A DNA stretch of 64,000 nt from Kordiimonas aquimaris (GTDB lineage Bacteria > Pseudomonadota > Alphaproteobacteria > Sphingomonadales > Kordiimonadaceae). The position numbers and the translations under genes are program-made. The stretch is from contig NZ_JAOBPO010000004.1 in NCBI RefSeq assembly GCF_025574485.1, forward strand, positions 1-64,000, in the 5' to 3' direction. Below, piece by piece: positions 44,943 through 55,981 of the stretch (position 1 is the first letter of the stretch; each line of letters begins with the position of its first letter). Under the pieces are notes generated by a model, which was not told where the DNA came from, made no database searches, and saw nothing but the letters and a program-made list of their open reading frames with translations.

Positions 44943-45917
44943 ATGGACGTAATCTTTGAAAAGGTCGTTGAGGCCCAGGCTGGCGATCTTTGGCAAAGCC
45001 ATTTTTTGCGCTTATGGCCTGCTTACCGGAAATGGTTTCTGAGTGAAGGAATCGCTGCTCGTCAAACGTATTTGGCGGGATTGCGTGCTTTGAAAGCCCA
45101 TATGCCGGAACTTCTGCCCACTTATGAACGTTTGTGTGAATTAGCTGGTGGCGGTGATCTTGCGGCGCGTTTTCTCAGTTTTTATCGGCCGCCTCTGTAT
45201 TTGTCTGGCTGTTCGCAAGCTATTTGGCTCGGTGAATACCCGATGCTTGTACGCAATTATGATTATGCGCCAGAACTATCGGACGGCATAGTTCTTGATA
45301 CGCGGTGGAATGGCAAACGTGTGATCGCCACATCTGATGGTATGTGGGGTGTTGTTGATGGCATGAATGATGCCGGTCTTGTTGTGTCTTTAACGTTTGG
45401 CGGGCGACGTGTCGTTGGCGATGGTTTCGGTATACCGTTAATTTTGCGGTATATTCTTGAATTCTGTGAAACCGTTAAAGAGGCAACCGATGTCCTCAAA
45501 CGTGTGCCCTGTCATATGGCTTACAATATCACAATTGTCGATCAAACAGGTCAGTATGCAACCGTTTATTTGTCTCCGGACAAAGAAGTGATTGTGAAAG
45601 ATACGCGTGTTGCGACGAACCATCAGGAACACGTGGAATGGCATGGACATGCCCTTGCAACGGCTACGGTTGAACGCGAGCGTTTCCTGCTCCAGCGCTT
45701 AACAGCTCACGATGAGCCCGCGGAAAAATTCATTAAAGCCTTTTTAAAGCCTCCTCTTTACTCAACAAATTTTTCAAAAGGCTTCGGCACTCTATATACC
45801 GCGGTTTATCTGCCTGTGCAGCGCCGTGCTGAAATCAGATGGCCCGGAGAAATTTGGCGGCATAGTTTTAAAAAGTCTAAGCCATCAAAAAGGCAAGTCC
45901 GGTATCCGGCGAGATGA
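44943..45917 (+). CDS. C45-type Ntn-hydrolase / acyltransferase-like protein
   Basis: This protein of 324-327 residues starts at ATG 44943 or GTG 44934; neither has a good ribosome binding site. It resembles the isopenicillin-N acyltransferase (peptidase C45) family. After a propeptide of about 90 residues comes the likely self-cleavage and nucleophile site SGCSQAIW (Cys90 from the ATG). LVRNYDYAPEL follows, then GVVDGMNDAGLVVSLTFGG and FGTLYTAVYLPVQRRAEIRW near the end. These match the AAT/choloylglycine-type fold. Such enzymes process themselves and then make or break acyl-amide bonds. With a decarboxylase and an amide ligase upstream, it could acylate or trim an amine conjugate. Confidence 0.8.
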   Translation: MDVIFEKVVEAQAGDLWQSHFLRLWPAYRKWFLSEGIAARQTYLAGLRALKAHMPELLPTYERLCELAGGGDLAARFLSFYRPPLYLSGCSQAIWLGEYPMLVRNYDYAPELSDGIVLDTRWNGKRVIATSDGMWGVVDGMNDAGLVVSLTFGGRRVVGDGFGIPLILRYILEFCETVKEATDVLKRVPCHMAYNITIVDQTGQYATVYLSPDKEVIVKDTRVATNHQEHVEWHGHALATATVERERFLLQRLTAHDEPAEKFIKAFLKPPLYSTNFSKGFGTLYTAVYLPVQRRAEIRWPGEIWRHSFKKSKPSKRQVRYPAR

Positions 45918-46179
45918 TGTTTTGCATGTATCGGATATTGAAGACACGCTTAATTTGAGCATGCTTCGTGATATCCTGTTTTATCATGCAGACGTAGAAG
46001 CGAGCGCTGAACGGCGTGAAATTGTTACGATGCCAAAATAACGTAGCGGCTAATCTTCCATATGTGTGCTTTGTTTACTTTCATAATGGCAAAGTTATGT
46101 GAGCTGAAGTAAGGTGTAACCTGAGCAGTATGTCTATAGATAATGCTGATGGATAGCGTTCTTATTTACGGAGAAGACA

Positions 46180-46443
46180 GTGAGAAATGTTCTTGTTTTT
46201 ATTAAGTGTGAACTTGGCAAAACCTATGATGTGGCTGCTGAAATAGTGGAAACAGATCTATGTCCTACTGTCTATTCTGTATCGGGCGAATATGACTTGT
46301 TTGCACTCGTACGCTTTGATGATGATGCAGACATTGGCCGCGAAATTTGTGAAGGCTTGCAGAAGATACCAGGCGTTAAGGAAACGACTACTACAATCTG
46401 TTTTAATCCATTTACCCGCGACACTGGCCTCAAGAATAAATAG
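46180..46443 (+). CDS. Stand-alone Lrp/AsnC ligand-binding (RAM) domain protein
   Basis: The start is GTG 46180, with ggagaag upstream at good spacing. The 87-residue protein is only the RAM domain: VFIKCELGKTYDVAAEIVET, then VYSVSGEYDLFALVRFDDDA and IPGVKETTTTICFNPF. It lacks the helix-turn-helix of full Lrp/AsnC regulators. Such small proteins form rings that bind amino acids and may modulate a full-length Lrp partner or an enzyme. It follows the C45 gene by about 260 bases on the same strand and may sense an amino acid relevant to that cluster. Confidence 0.88.
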   Translation: MRNVLVFIKCELGKTYDVAAEIVETDLCPTVYSVSGEYDLFALVRFDDDADIGREICEGLQKIPGVKETTTTICFNPFTRDTGLKNK

Positions 46444-46448
46444 GTTAG

Positions 46449-47261
46449 CTATTCCAATAGTGATTTTACCAGTTCGCTGTTTCCATCAGCCAATGGTGCG
46501 ATAACGTTGAAATGATGCTTTGCTGGCGCTTGAACATAATCTACAGATACATTCTTTTTGTACCATGATGTTTGCAAAAGTTTGCTTTGCCTCAGGAACT
46601 CGGGTCTCTCATCAGATCCCACCCAGCTTGTGAAATTAATTGCTTTTGCAGGTTCCAGTAACACAGGACTCTCGCTTGCAGCTTCAGCTTCGTCGATGCG
46701 GAGTGTTTTGTTCATGCTGGTGGCCATAAGCGGGTTGAGGTCGTAAAGACCGCTTATTCCAACAATATTTTTCACGCGGCTTACTGTGTTGCTGCGCAGC
46801 GGAGATGATATACACCCCATTCTGACTGCAAGGTGCCCGCCAGCTGAATGACCCGTGATATTGATTGGTCCTTTGACCATCTCGCTTGCCGTATTAATTG
46901 CAGCACCAATTTGTTTGGTGATACCTGCAATTCTGATGTTGGGGCACAAGTCGTATGAAGGCATGCAAACAGCCCATCCATTTTTAACAGAACCATTTGC
47001 GAGGTGTGACCAAGAGGATTTGTCAAAATCAAGCCAGTAGCCGCCATGTATAAACACAACAAGGCCTAATGGTTCTTCTTTGGGTAGAAAAAGGTCAAAT
47101 TTTTCTCTTTCTCTATCACCGTATTCGACATTCAAATTAGATTTAGCTTGTTCACGGAAAGCTTGGGCAGCGCTGTTCCATTCACTCACGATGGTGTCAG
47201 AACCTTGAATATATTTGGCATTTGAATAGGCATCATCCCAATCAACAATATCGAACAGCAT
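46449..47261 (-). CDS. Kynurenine formamidase-like alpha/beta hydrolase
   Basis: I chose the ATG at 47261 for its better upstream spacing; 47276 would add five residues. The 270-residue alpha/beta hydrolase has the oxyanion motif FIHGGYWLDFDKSSW, the nucleophile elbow ITGHSAGGHLAVRM, a likely catalytic Asp in WVGSDERPEF and His in APAKHHFNVI. The HGGYW motif and this layout are those of eukaryote-type and bacterial kynurenine formamidases and related esterases. The divergent neighbour is kynureninase, which strongly supports hydrolysis of N-formylkynurenine to kynurenine. No tryptophan 2,3-dioxygenase gene is in the window. Confidence 0.85.
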   Translation of the reverse strand: MLFDIVDWDDAYSNAKYIQGSDTIVSEWNSAAQAFREQAKSNLNVEYGDREREKFDLFLPKEEPLGLVVFIHGGYWLDFDKSSWSHLANGSVKNGWAVCMPSYDLCPNIRIAGITKQIGAAINTASEMVKGPINITGHSAGGHLAVRMGCISSPLRSNTVSRVKNIVGISGLYDLNPLMATSMNKTLRIDEAEAASESPVLLEPAKAINFTSWVGSDERPEFLRQSKLLQTSWYKKNVSVDYVQAPAKHHFNVIAPLADGNSELVKSLLE

Positions 47262-47387
47262 ATGGTTTCTCTTCATTCCTGATCACATCGAATATCTATT
47301 GACGACACTAATGTATTCGTGTGCAAACTTAAATTAAGTTTACGGCTTAAATGGCTACATAGCCCTATTGATATAAGAGAATGCACC

Positions 47388-48632
47388 ATGCCTAGTGAAA
47401 TGACAAATGATGACGCAAAAGCAATGGATGCTGCTGACCCTTTGCGCTGTAAACGTGCTGAGTTCCATGTACCAGAAGGGGTTATATATCTGGATGGTAA
47501 TTCACTAGGGTTATTACCTGTTTCCGTTAAGGACCGCGTTGCTGAAACCGTTGAAAATGAATGGGGGAATAGTCTGATCCGTGCGTGGAACAGCCACAGC
47601 TGGATGGATTTGCCAGAAAAGGTAGGCGCAAAAATTGCCAAGCTTATAGGCGCGGAAGAAGGTACAGTTGTTTCTGTCGACACAACGTCTCTCAATGTTG
47701 CCAAAGCTGTTTCAGCGGCGATGGCACTCAATCCTGAGCGCAAGGTGATCTTGACGGATAACGGCAATTTTCCAACGGACATCTATATGGCTCAAGGTAT
47801 CGCTGACCTGGTAGATAAAGGACATGAGGTCAGGATTGTAAATCCGCAAGATGTCTATGAGGCATTGGATGAAACTATTGCTGTTATGATGATAACGCAG
47901 GTGGATTATAGAACTGGCCGTCGACATAATATGAAGCAACTTACGGAACGCGCGCACGCGGTGGGAGCAATCACCGTATGGGATTTGGCACATTCTGCAG
48001 GCGCTTTTGAAGTTGACCTTACAAGCTGCAATGTGGATTTGGCAGTGGGCTGTACATACAAATATTTCAATGGTGGTCCGGGTGCTCCGGCATTCATCTA
48101 TGTCGCGCCGCGCCATCAGGATAATATCAAACCAATCTTGAGTGGCTGGATTGGTCACAAAGCACCATTTGCTTTCGAACTTGGATATCAGCCTGCTGAA
48201 GGTATAAAACGCATGAATGTTGGCACACCGCCTGTAATTGCGCTGTCTGCACTTGATGCCGCGCTTGATGTTTGGGTTGATGTTGACATGTCAGAAGTCC
48301 GAATGAAGTCGGTTGCTTTGTCCGAGCTATTTATTGCCGAAGTAGAGAGCCGTTGCACACAGTTTGGATTGACCTTAGCTAGCCCGCGTGATGCAGATAG
48401 CAGGGGCAGTCAAGTGTCGTTTCGTTGCCCGGATGGGTATGCCGTTATGCAGGCTCTTATTGCTGAGGGTATTATTGGCGACTTTCGTGCGCCAGATATC
48501 ATTCGATTTGGCTTTACACCGCTATATCTCGGTTACGAAGATGTGCTGAACGCAACCAAAAAACTGGAAGAAATTCTTCGCAGCGAAGTTTGGCGTGAGC
48601 CTGCTTTTATGAAGCGAGAGAAAGTCACCTGA
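47388..48632 (+). CDS. kynU: Kynureninase
   Basis: I chose the ATG at 47388; upstream starts overlap the divergent promoter. The 414-residue fold-type I PLP enzyme has YLDGNSLGLLPVSVKDRVAE at the N-terminus, VVSVDTTSLNVAKAVSAAMA (phosphate site), ITVWDLAHSAGAFEVDL (cofactor Asp), and the PLP-lysine K225 in GCTYKYFNGGPGAPAF, a hallmark of kynureninase. RMNVGTPPVIALSAL and RFGFTPLYLGYEDV close the family pattern. It splits kynurenine to anthranilate and alanine, following the formamidase encoded divergently. Its end is convergent with the acyl-CoA ligase gene. Confidence 0.95.
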   Translation: MPSEMTNDDAKAMDAADPLRCKRAEFHVPEGVIYLDGNSLGLLPVSVKDRVAETVENEWGNSLIRAWNSHSWMDLPEKVGAKIAKLIGAEEGTVVSVDTTSLNVAKAVSAAMALNPERKVILTDNGNFPTDIYMAQGIADLVDKGHEVRIVNPQDVYEALDETIAVMMITQVDYRTGRRHNMKQLTERAHAVGAITVWDLAHSAGAFEVDLTSCNVDLAVGCTYKYFNGGPGAPAFIYVAPRHQDNIKPILSGWIGHKAPFAFELGYQPAEGIKRMNVGTPPVIALSALDAALDVWVDVDMSEVRMKSVALSELFIAEVESRCTQFGLTLASPRDADSRGSQVSFRCPDGYAVMQALIAEGIIGDFRAPDIIRFGFTPLYLGYEDVLNATKKLEEILRSEVWREPAFMKREKVT

Positions 48633-48673
48633 GATAAATTTCGACCTCAGCGTTAAGTGTTTTCCATCCAGAG

Positions 48674-50203
48674 TTATACTTGACGGCCTGTTTCGCTCCA
48701 ATAAGGTTCTCTAAGTCGCTGCTTGAATATTTTGCCACTATCTTCTCTTGGTAATTTATCATGAATATCAAGTTTTCTTGGAATTTTGAAGCTTGCAATA
48801 CGGCTAGACAGAAAGGTCTTAATGCTTTCCAGTGATACATTATTTCCTGGTACGCATTGAACAGCAGCCACGATCATTTCCCCAAATTCAGGATGCGGGG
48901 CTCCAAAAATTGCGCAATCCAGCACTTCCGGCATCTTAATTAACGCAGCTTCAATCTCGGCGGGGAAGATGTTTGCGCCGCCAGATATAATCATATCTTT
49001 TTTTCGGTCTGTTATGAAAAGGTAACCATCTTCATCCAGATATCCAATATCGCCGACAGTTGCGTGTTGTCCGTGACGTTGTCCTTTCAGGTCACCTTCT
49101 GTATTTGAATAGGTAAAGTCTGCAAACATCGGCAAGTAAACAAAGATAGAGCCGACTTCTCCAGCCGATAATTCATTGTTTTCGTCGTCAATGATTTTAA
49201 TAGACCCGCCAGGTAGAACCTTTCCAACCGATTCAGGCTTTTCCATAGATTCTTCGGATGATACCAATGTCATGAAACCGATTTCGCTTGCGCCGTATGT
49301 CTCGTAGAAAATGGGGCCAAACCATTCAATCATTGCTTGCTTAACATCACGCGGCCACGCCGAACCCGTAGATAGACCGAAGCGTAAAGTTGATGTGTCA
49401 TATTTTTCGCGAATGGGCTTGGGTAACTTCAGCAGTCGTACCATCATAGTAGGCACAATATAGCAGTGGGTGATACCGAAGCGCTCGACATCTGCGAGAA
49501 ACGTTTCAGGGTCAAACTTAGGTGAAATATATAGCTCGGTATAGTTGGTTGCCATACATATGGTGCTGAGAGCGTTAGGTGCACTGTGATACAACGGCGC
49601 AGCAGTATAGAAACGTGCACCCGGAGATAATTTAACAAGAACTTCAGCCAATCCGGCATATGTTTCATAAGTGTCCGGCTTATTTTCTTCTAACGCGCGC
49701 CTAATCCCTTTGGGCCGCCCCGTGCTGCCTGATGTGTATGACATCATGCCGCGAAACCTTAGCGGTGCTGTCTCAACTGGATTTGTTGACGATATCAGTT
49801 CATTAAGGTCTGAATGATCAGAAGCTAACGTTGGATCAACTGTATATTCTTTGAGAATTTCTGATGGTGTTGGGACCGCCATTATAGGTATTTCGCAGGG
49901 CGCATGTGAGGTTAGCTTGGCGGTGAGGTCACTATGGCCCACCAATAACTTAGCACCTGAATCATTGACAATCTCCATGATCTCAGCGGGTGACGCGTGC
50001 CAGTTTAGCGTAACATAATAAGCGCCGACATGGCGGCAAGCTTCAATCATTTCAACATAAACTGTATCGTTGCGAAGTAGAACAGCGACAACGTCATCTT
50101 CGTTGATACCGTTGTTAATTAGAATGCTTGCTATTCGTCTTGCGCGATCATGGAACTGTTTTCTCTCTGTTTTACGTGAGCCAAGATATAGATCATTCGT
50201 CAT
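48674..50203 (-). CDS. AMP-forming acyl-CoA ligase (ANL superfamily)
   Basis: I chose the ATG at 50203 because ggag precedes it at seven bases. The 509-residue enzyme has the phosphate loop MSYTSGSTGRPKGIRR, ATP motif YETYGASEIGFM, VGDIGYLDEDGYLFITDRKK, and the C-terminal catalytic Lys in PREDSGKIFKQRL. It activates a carboxylic acid to its CoA thioester in two steps. It is convergent with kynureninase, so anthranilate is an attractive but unproven substrate. The overall sequence is closer to FadD/CaiC-like ligases, so a fatty or other aromatic acid is also possible. Confidence 0.9.
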   Translation of the reverse strand: MTNDLYLGSRKTERKQFHDRARRIASILINNGINEDDVVAVLLRNDTVYVEMIEACRHVGAYYVTLNWHASPAEIMEIVNDSGAKLLVGHSDLTAKLTSHAPCEIPIMAVPTPSEILKEYTVDPTLASDHSDLNELISSTNPVETAPLRFRGMMSYTSGSTGRPKGIRRALEENKPDTYETYAGLAEVLVKLSPGARFYTAAPLYHSAPNALSTICMATNYTELYISPKFDPETFLADVERFGITHCYIVPTMMVRLLKLPKPIREKYDTSTLRFGLSTGSAWPRDVKQAMIEWFGPIFYETYGASEIGFMTLVSSEESMEKPESVGKVLPGGSIKIIDDENNELSAGEVGSIFVYLPMFADFTYSNTEGDLKGQRHGQHATVGDIGYLDEDGYLFITDRKKDMIISGGANIFPAEIEAALIKMPEVLDCAIFGAPHPEFGEMIVAAVQCVPGNNVSLESIKTFLSSRIASFKIPRKLDIHDKLPREDSGKIFKQRLREPYWSETGRQV

Positions 50204-52717
<2,514 letters not shown>

Positions 52718-52731
52718 TAATAGTTGATTTT

Positions 52732-52775
52732 CTGAGGGTAATAGGCAGTGCGTGACCTTCGCCTGTTACCCTCAG
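52732..52775 (+). terminator. Terminator between katG and the M19 dipeptidase-like gene
   Basis: A long stem (ctgagggtaa-taggc / gcctg-ttaccctcag) with a 14-base loop is followed by ttattta. It ends 37 bases from the stop codon of the convergent gene and probably serves katG. Confidence 0.8.
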
Positions 52776-52812
52776 TTATTTATACGCATACTACGTGCGA
52801 AAGTCTTAAGTG

Positions 52813-53961
52813 CTAAATCCAAATATCAGCAAGCACGCGCTTGAAATTGTCGCCTAAAACCATCTGAATATGTGCATCCGTGTACCCGCGATCAATTAGT
52901 CCGTCAACGAGGTCAAAAGTTCGTTTTGGATGATTGAAATCGTCTGCATCAATTTTGCCGCGGAACTTATAGCTGGAACTATAGCTTCCTTTAAGGGCAC
53001 TATATGCTGGTTCAGGAATGTCGTCATAGCCATCCAGGTCCATATCGGAACCAACACCCACGTGTTCAATGCCAACTAGCTTGGCAATATAATCGACATG
53101 ATCAATGACTTGAGCAATACCGGTCGGTTCCTTATCGCTGACAAATTGCCGGACGCCAGTAATACCCATCACGCTTCCAGCCTTAGCCATGGCAATAATA
53201 GCGTCGTCAGGTTTGCAGCGTACATGCCCGCCAGCCAGCTTTCTGACGTTTGAATGTGTAATAAGAACTGGCTTTGCGGATACCTCGAAAGCATCTAGGG
53301 TTGTGCGGTCGCCGCAGTGAGACACATCAACTGCCATACCCACTTCATTCATGCGTTCAATGATGTTGACGCCGAAATCGCTAAGCCCGCCATCACTGCG
53401 ATCTGTAGAACCTGTGCCAATTAGGTTACGGCTGTTGTAGGTAAGCTGACTGACCCGCTGACCTAAATGGTAATATTGGTTAACATCATCTAGTGTATGA
53501 AAATGATCAGCATTTTGTATGCCTACAATGTAACCAACACGCTCTCCCTTTTTCAGCATGTTCAGGTCTTCGATAGAGTCAATTCTGCGCAAATGGTCCG
53601 GATGTTCGTTTGCTAAAGCGTTTGTGCGTGCGATAAAGGTTGCGGCTTCGTTGGCACCAACACCAGCGGCGGGATGAAAAACATCAATACCACATGAAAG
53701 AATGCGCTTTAGCTGTGTGTTGGTGATTTCCAAGCCGTCACGTTGTTTTGGGTTCTCGCTAAATGCGGCTGTCATCCATGTGCCCAATGAATAAGGCAAA
53801 GATAACATGTCGAATACTTGCGTGCTGTTCACCAAATCAACTGCACGTGTACTGTATGTTTTTTCTTCATTCGCGAATACTTTGAATGCACCTGAGTTGA
53901 TCATAGGAAACGCCAGTATAGTGGCTGTACCGTGCATGAATTTGCGCCGTGAAAGTTTCAT
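52813..53961 (-). CDS. Membrane dipeptidase (peptidase M19) family protein with altered metal site
   Basis: This 382-residue protein has a Tat signal (SRRKFMHGTATILAFPMINS), so it is exported folded. The C-terminal half keeps M19 landmarks: His in AVDVSHCGDRT, His in VLITHSNVRKLAGGHV, and the Asp in GVGSDMDLDGYDDIP. But the N-terminal HxD zinc motif, normally near DGHNDL, reads TQVFDMLSLPYS, and the bridging Glu, normally in GVEGG, is Gln (VGIQNADH, about residue 145). Either it uses one metal or it has a different activity. It is the last gene of the D-amino-acid operon, where cleavage of D-containing dipeptides would fit. Clear family, uncertain catalysis. Confidence 0.85.
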   Translation of the reverse strand: MKLSRRKFMHGTATILAFPMINSGAFKVFANEEKTYSTRAVDLVNSTQVFDMLSLPYSLGTWMTAAFSENPKQRDGLEITNTQLKRILSCGIDVFHPAAGVGANEAATFIARTNALANEHPDHLRRIDSIEDLNMLKKGERVGYIVGIQNADHFHTLDDVNQYYHLGQRVSQLTYNSRNLIGTGSTDRSDGGLSDFGVNIIERMNEVGMAVDVSHCGDRTTLDAFEVSAKPVLITHSNVRKLAGGHVRCKPDDAIIAMAKAGSVMGITGVRQFVSDKEPTGIAQVIDHVDYIAKLVGIEHVGVGSDMDLDGYDDIPEPAYSALKGSYSSSYKFRGKIDADDFNHPKRTFDLVDGLIDRGYTDAHIQMVLGDNFKRVLADIWI

Positions 53962-54004
53962 TGTTGCCTCGTTTCATTCGATTTTAAGTGACAGCACATT
54001 ATTC

Positions 54005-54038
54005 GTAAGGCAGCACAAAAGCTTATGTGCTGCCTTAC
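54005..54038 (-). promoter_or_regulatory. Hairpin between serine hydrolase and M19 genes
   Basis: A perfect 13-bp stem (gtaaggcagcaca / tgtgctgccttac) with an 8-base loop lies nine bases beyond the serine hydrolase stop codon. It has no T-run on the minus strand, so it probably attenuates or stabilises the mRNA before the last gene rather than fully ending transcription. Confidence 0.6.
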
Positions 54039-54046
54039 TGTTTAGG

Positions 54047-55951
54047 TTAGGCAATTTGAACGCCAAAGAAGTTCCAATAGTAATAGAACCACAGCATGAA
54101 GAGGCCGCTCAATGCTACAAGTGTATAGTGAATGCGGCGGCCAAGACGCCAATATCCATCGCGCCACGATTGCACAGCAAACCACAACACACCCAAAGCA
54201 GTAATTGACGCGATATCAGGGAGCCAAAGTGCAACCTTGAGCGCGGTTGGTATGTTAAATACAATTGTGTTTTGATAGATAGTCAGGATGATTGCCAGAG
54301 AGATTACAAACAATAGATTAAGGCCACTTACCGCCATGGAAAGTTGAACTGCTGTGCGCTCGCCGTTTTGCATGGTTTTGTATTCCTTGCGGCGGTAAGC
54401 CCAACCGGTCCAAACTGTGATAAACATCAAGAATGAGATGAGCGGGAGTATTTTTGCAAATAACCCGTTTTCTGCAGTTGGGGCTCGACTAGCAGCTAAG
54501 AATGGAATGCCATCAAAGTATATATCCTGAATGGCGCCGCTCTCATTTTCACCAAAAGCCAACTTCATTCGACCGTCTACTTGGCGGAAAAGGTTTTCAC
54601 CAATTTCAGTGAATTGTCTGGCTTGGCCCAAACCTGAAATCAGTAGTGTGTTATCTGATGTTGGCGTGACAGTTAAAGCACCTGCCAGAGCGCCTGCTTT
54701 TTCAATAGTAGACTGATTATGACGCCAGAATTTGTAATTGCCTGCGTACTTGCTGGCTCGTTCTGTAAAATCTGTTGGAGGCGTCAGTTTCTCTAGTGGA
54801 TCTGGGTAATAACGATCATAGAAAATTTGCATAATTTCCCCGCGTGCTTTGCCGCCTCGTGCACCCATGTATGAAACATAAATGCCTAGCCTTTCTTCTA
54901 CATCAAGCATCAGGTTTGAATGGAAAAGTGTAGTGTCGCCGCCGTGGCCGACAAGGCGGTGGCCATTGATAGAATTTTCATAAAACCCGTGTGCCATACT
55001 CGCTAAACGTTCATCGGGAGCAAAGAGCCGGCTGTGCATGAGCTTAACAGTTTCGGGCTGTAGAATTTGAGTACCGTTTAGTTGACCTTCATCGAGGAAG
55101 GCGAGCATGAATTTGGCCATGTCTGACGCTGATGATGACAAAGACCCTGCTGGACCAAAGTTAGCGATGATCTCAAATGGTTTTTCTTTGAAAACTCCTG
55201 TTTCACGTGTGTAACCCTCAGCCATAACATCTTGTAGATGATCAGGAAGTGGTTCAAAGAAGCTGGAGTGCGTCATTCCTAGTGGATCGAAGATATTCTG
55301 CTGAATATATTCATTGAAAGATAGTCCAGAAACATTAGAGATGATTAAACCTGCTAATGCGGTTGCGTAATTTGAGTATGATGAATAAGCACCGGGCTTG
55401 TTGATGCGTCGCGGTATATATTTAGCTAAAGCTTCATTAAGCGGGATAATCGCATCGGGACTATCCGCAATCAGATAGCCCAAGGCCCCTTCTTCGAACC
55501 CTGCAGTGTGTGTCAGGATATGCGTAAGCGTAATAGGTTCATCGTATGTGTCTGGAATCTGAAAGCTGGTGAGATAGCTATTTACGTTCGTATTTAGGTC
55601 TAGTTTACCAGACTCTACCAGCTGCATGACAGCTGTCCATGTAAACAGTTTGGAAATGGAACCTGGTCTGAACATTGTGTCGCCGGTGACAGGTGAATTT
55701 TGGCTTTGGTCTGCTATACCATATCCCTTAGAGAGTAGTATATTCCCGTCTTTAACGATTGATACTGAAACGGCAGGGATATCAAGCGCCTTCATCTGCG
55801 TATCAACTGCTGCATCCATAAAGGTCTCTAGATCCGCTAAGCTGGTGCGGGCAATTTGATCAATCGGCGGCCTCGGTTCTTCCTGTGTTGCGGCATTGAC
55901 CGTAAACGTTAACAAAAAGGCCAAGAAACTGCCCATTATGAGTTTACTCAT
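54047..55951 (-). CDS. Exported serine hydrolase (beta-lactamase/DD-peptidase family) with C-terminal membrane helices
   Basis: This 634-residue protein has a signal peptide (LIMGSFLAFLLTFTVNAATQ). The class C/AmpH-like catalytic domain (about residues 45-380) has SxxK in PGSISKLFTWTAV, YxN in YSSYSNYATALAG, and a His-Gly motif in RLVGHGGDTTLFHS. A lipocalin-like beta region follows. The last 130 residues contain about four hydrophobic helices (LPLISFLMFITVWTGWAYRR is the first), which anchor it in the inner membrane with the enzyme outside. It may hydrolyse D-amino-acid esters, amides or cell-wall peptides. It lies in the operon with DgcN- and DgcA-like genes and an M19 protein. Confidence 0.88.
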   Translation of the reverse strand: MSKLIMGSFLAFLLTFTVNAATQEEPRPPIDQIARTSLADLETFMDAAVDTQMKALDIPAVSVSIVKDGNILLSKGYGIADQSQNSPVTGDTMFRPGSISKLFTWTAVMQLVESGKLDLNTNVNSYLTSFQIPDTYDEPITLTHILTHTAGFEEGALGYLIADSPDAIIPLNEALAKYIPRRINKPGAYSSYSNYATALAGLIISNVSGLSFNEYIQQNIFDPLGMTHSSFFEPLPDHLQDVMAEGYTRETGVFKEKPFEIIANFGPAGSLSSSASDMAKFMLAFLDEGQLNGTQILQPETVKLMHSRLFAPDERLASMAHGFYENSINGHRLVGHGGDTTLFHSNLMLDVEERLGIYVSYMGARGGKARGEIMQIFYDRYYPDPLEKLTPPTDFTERASKYAGNYKFWRHNQSTIEKAGALAGALTVTPTSDNTLLISGLGQARQFTEIGENLFRQVDGRMKLAFGENESGAIQDIYFDGIPFLAASRAPTAENGLFAKILPLISFLMFITVWTGWAYRRKEYKTMQNGERTAVQLSMAVSGLNLLFVISLAIILTIYQNTIVFNIPTALKVALWLPDIASITALGVLWFAVQSWRDGYWRLGRRIHYTLVALSGLFMLWFYYYWNFFGVQIA

Positions 55952-55981
55952 TTTATCCTCCTGTGTTTTTGCCCTGCATTT

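Noticed and set aside
45826-46041. 71-codon ORF overlapping the end of the C45 gene, possibly a frameshifted C-terminus
   Set aside because: The C45 protein already reaches the expected C-terminal motif (WPGEIWRHSF), so no extension is needed; the ORF has no ribosome binding site or known domain.
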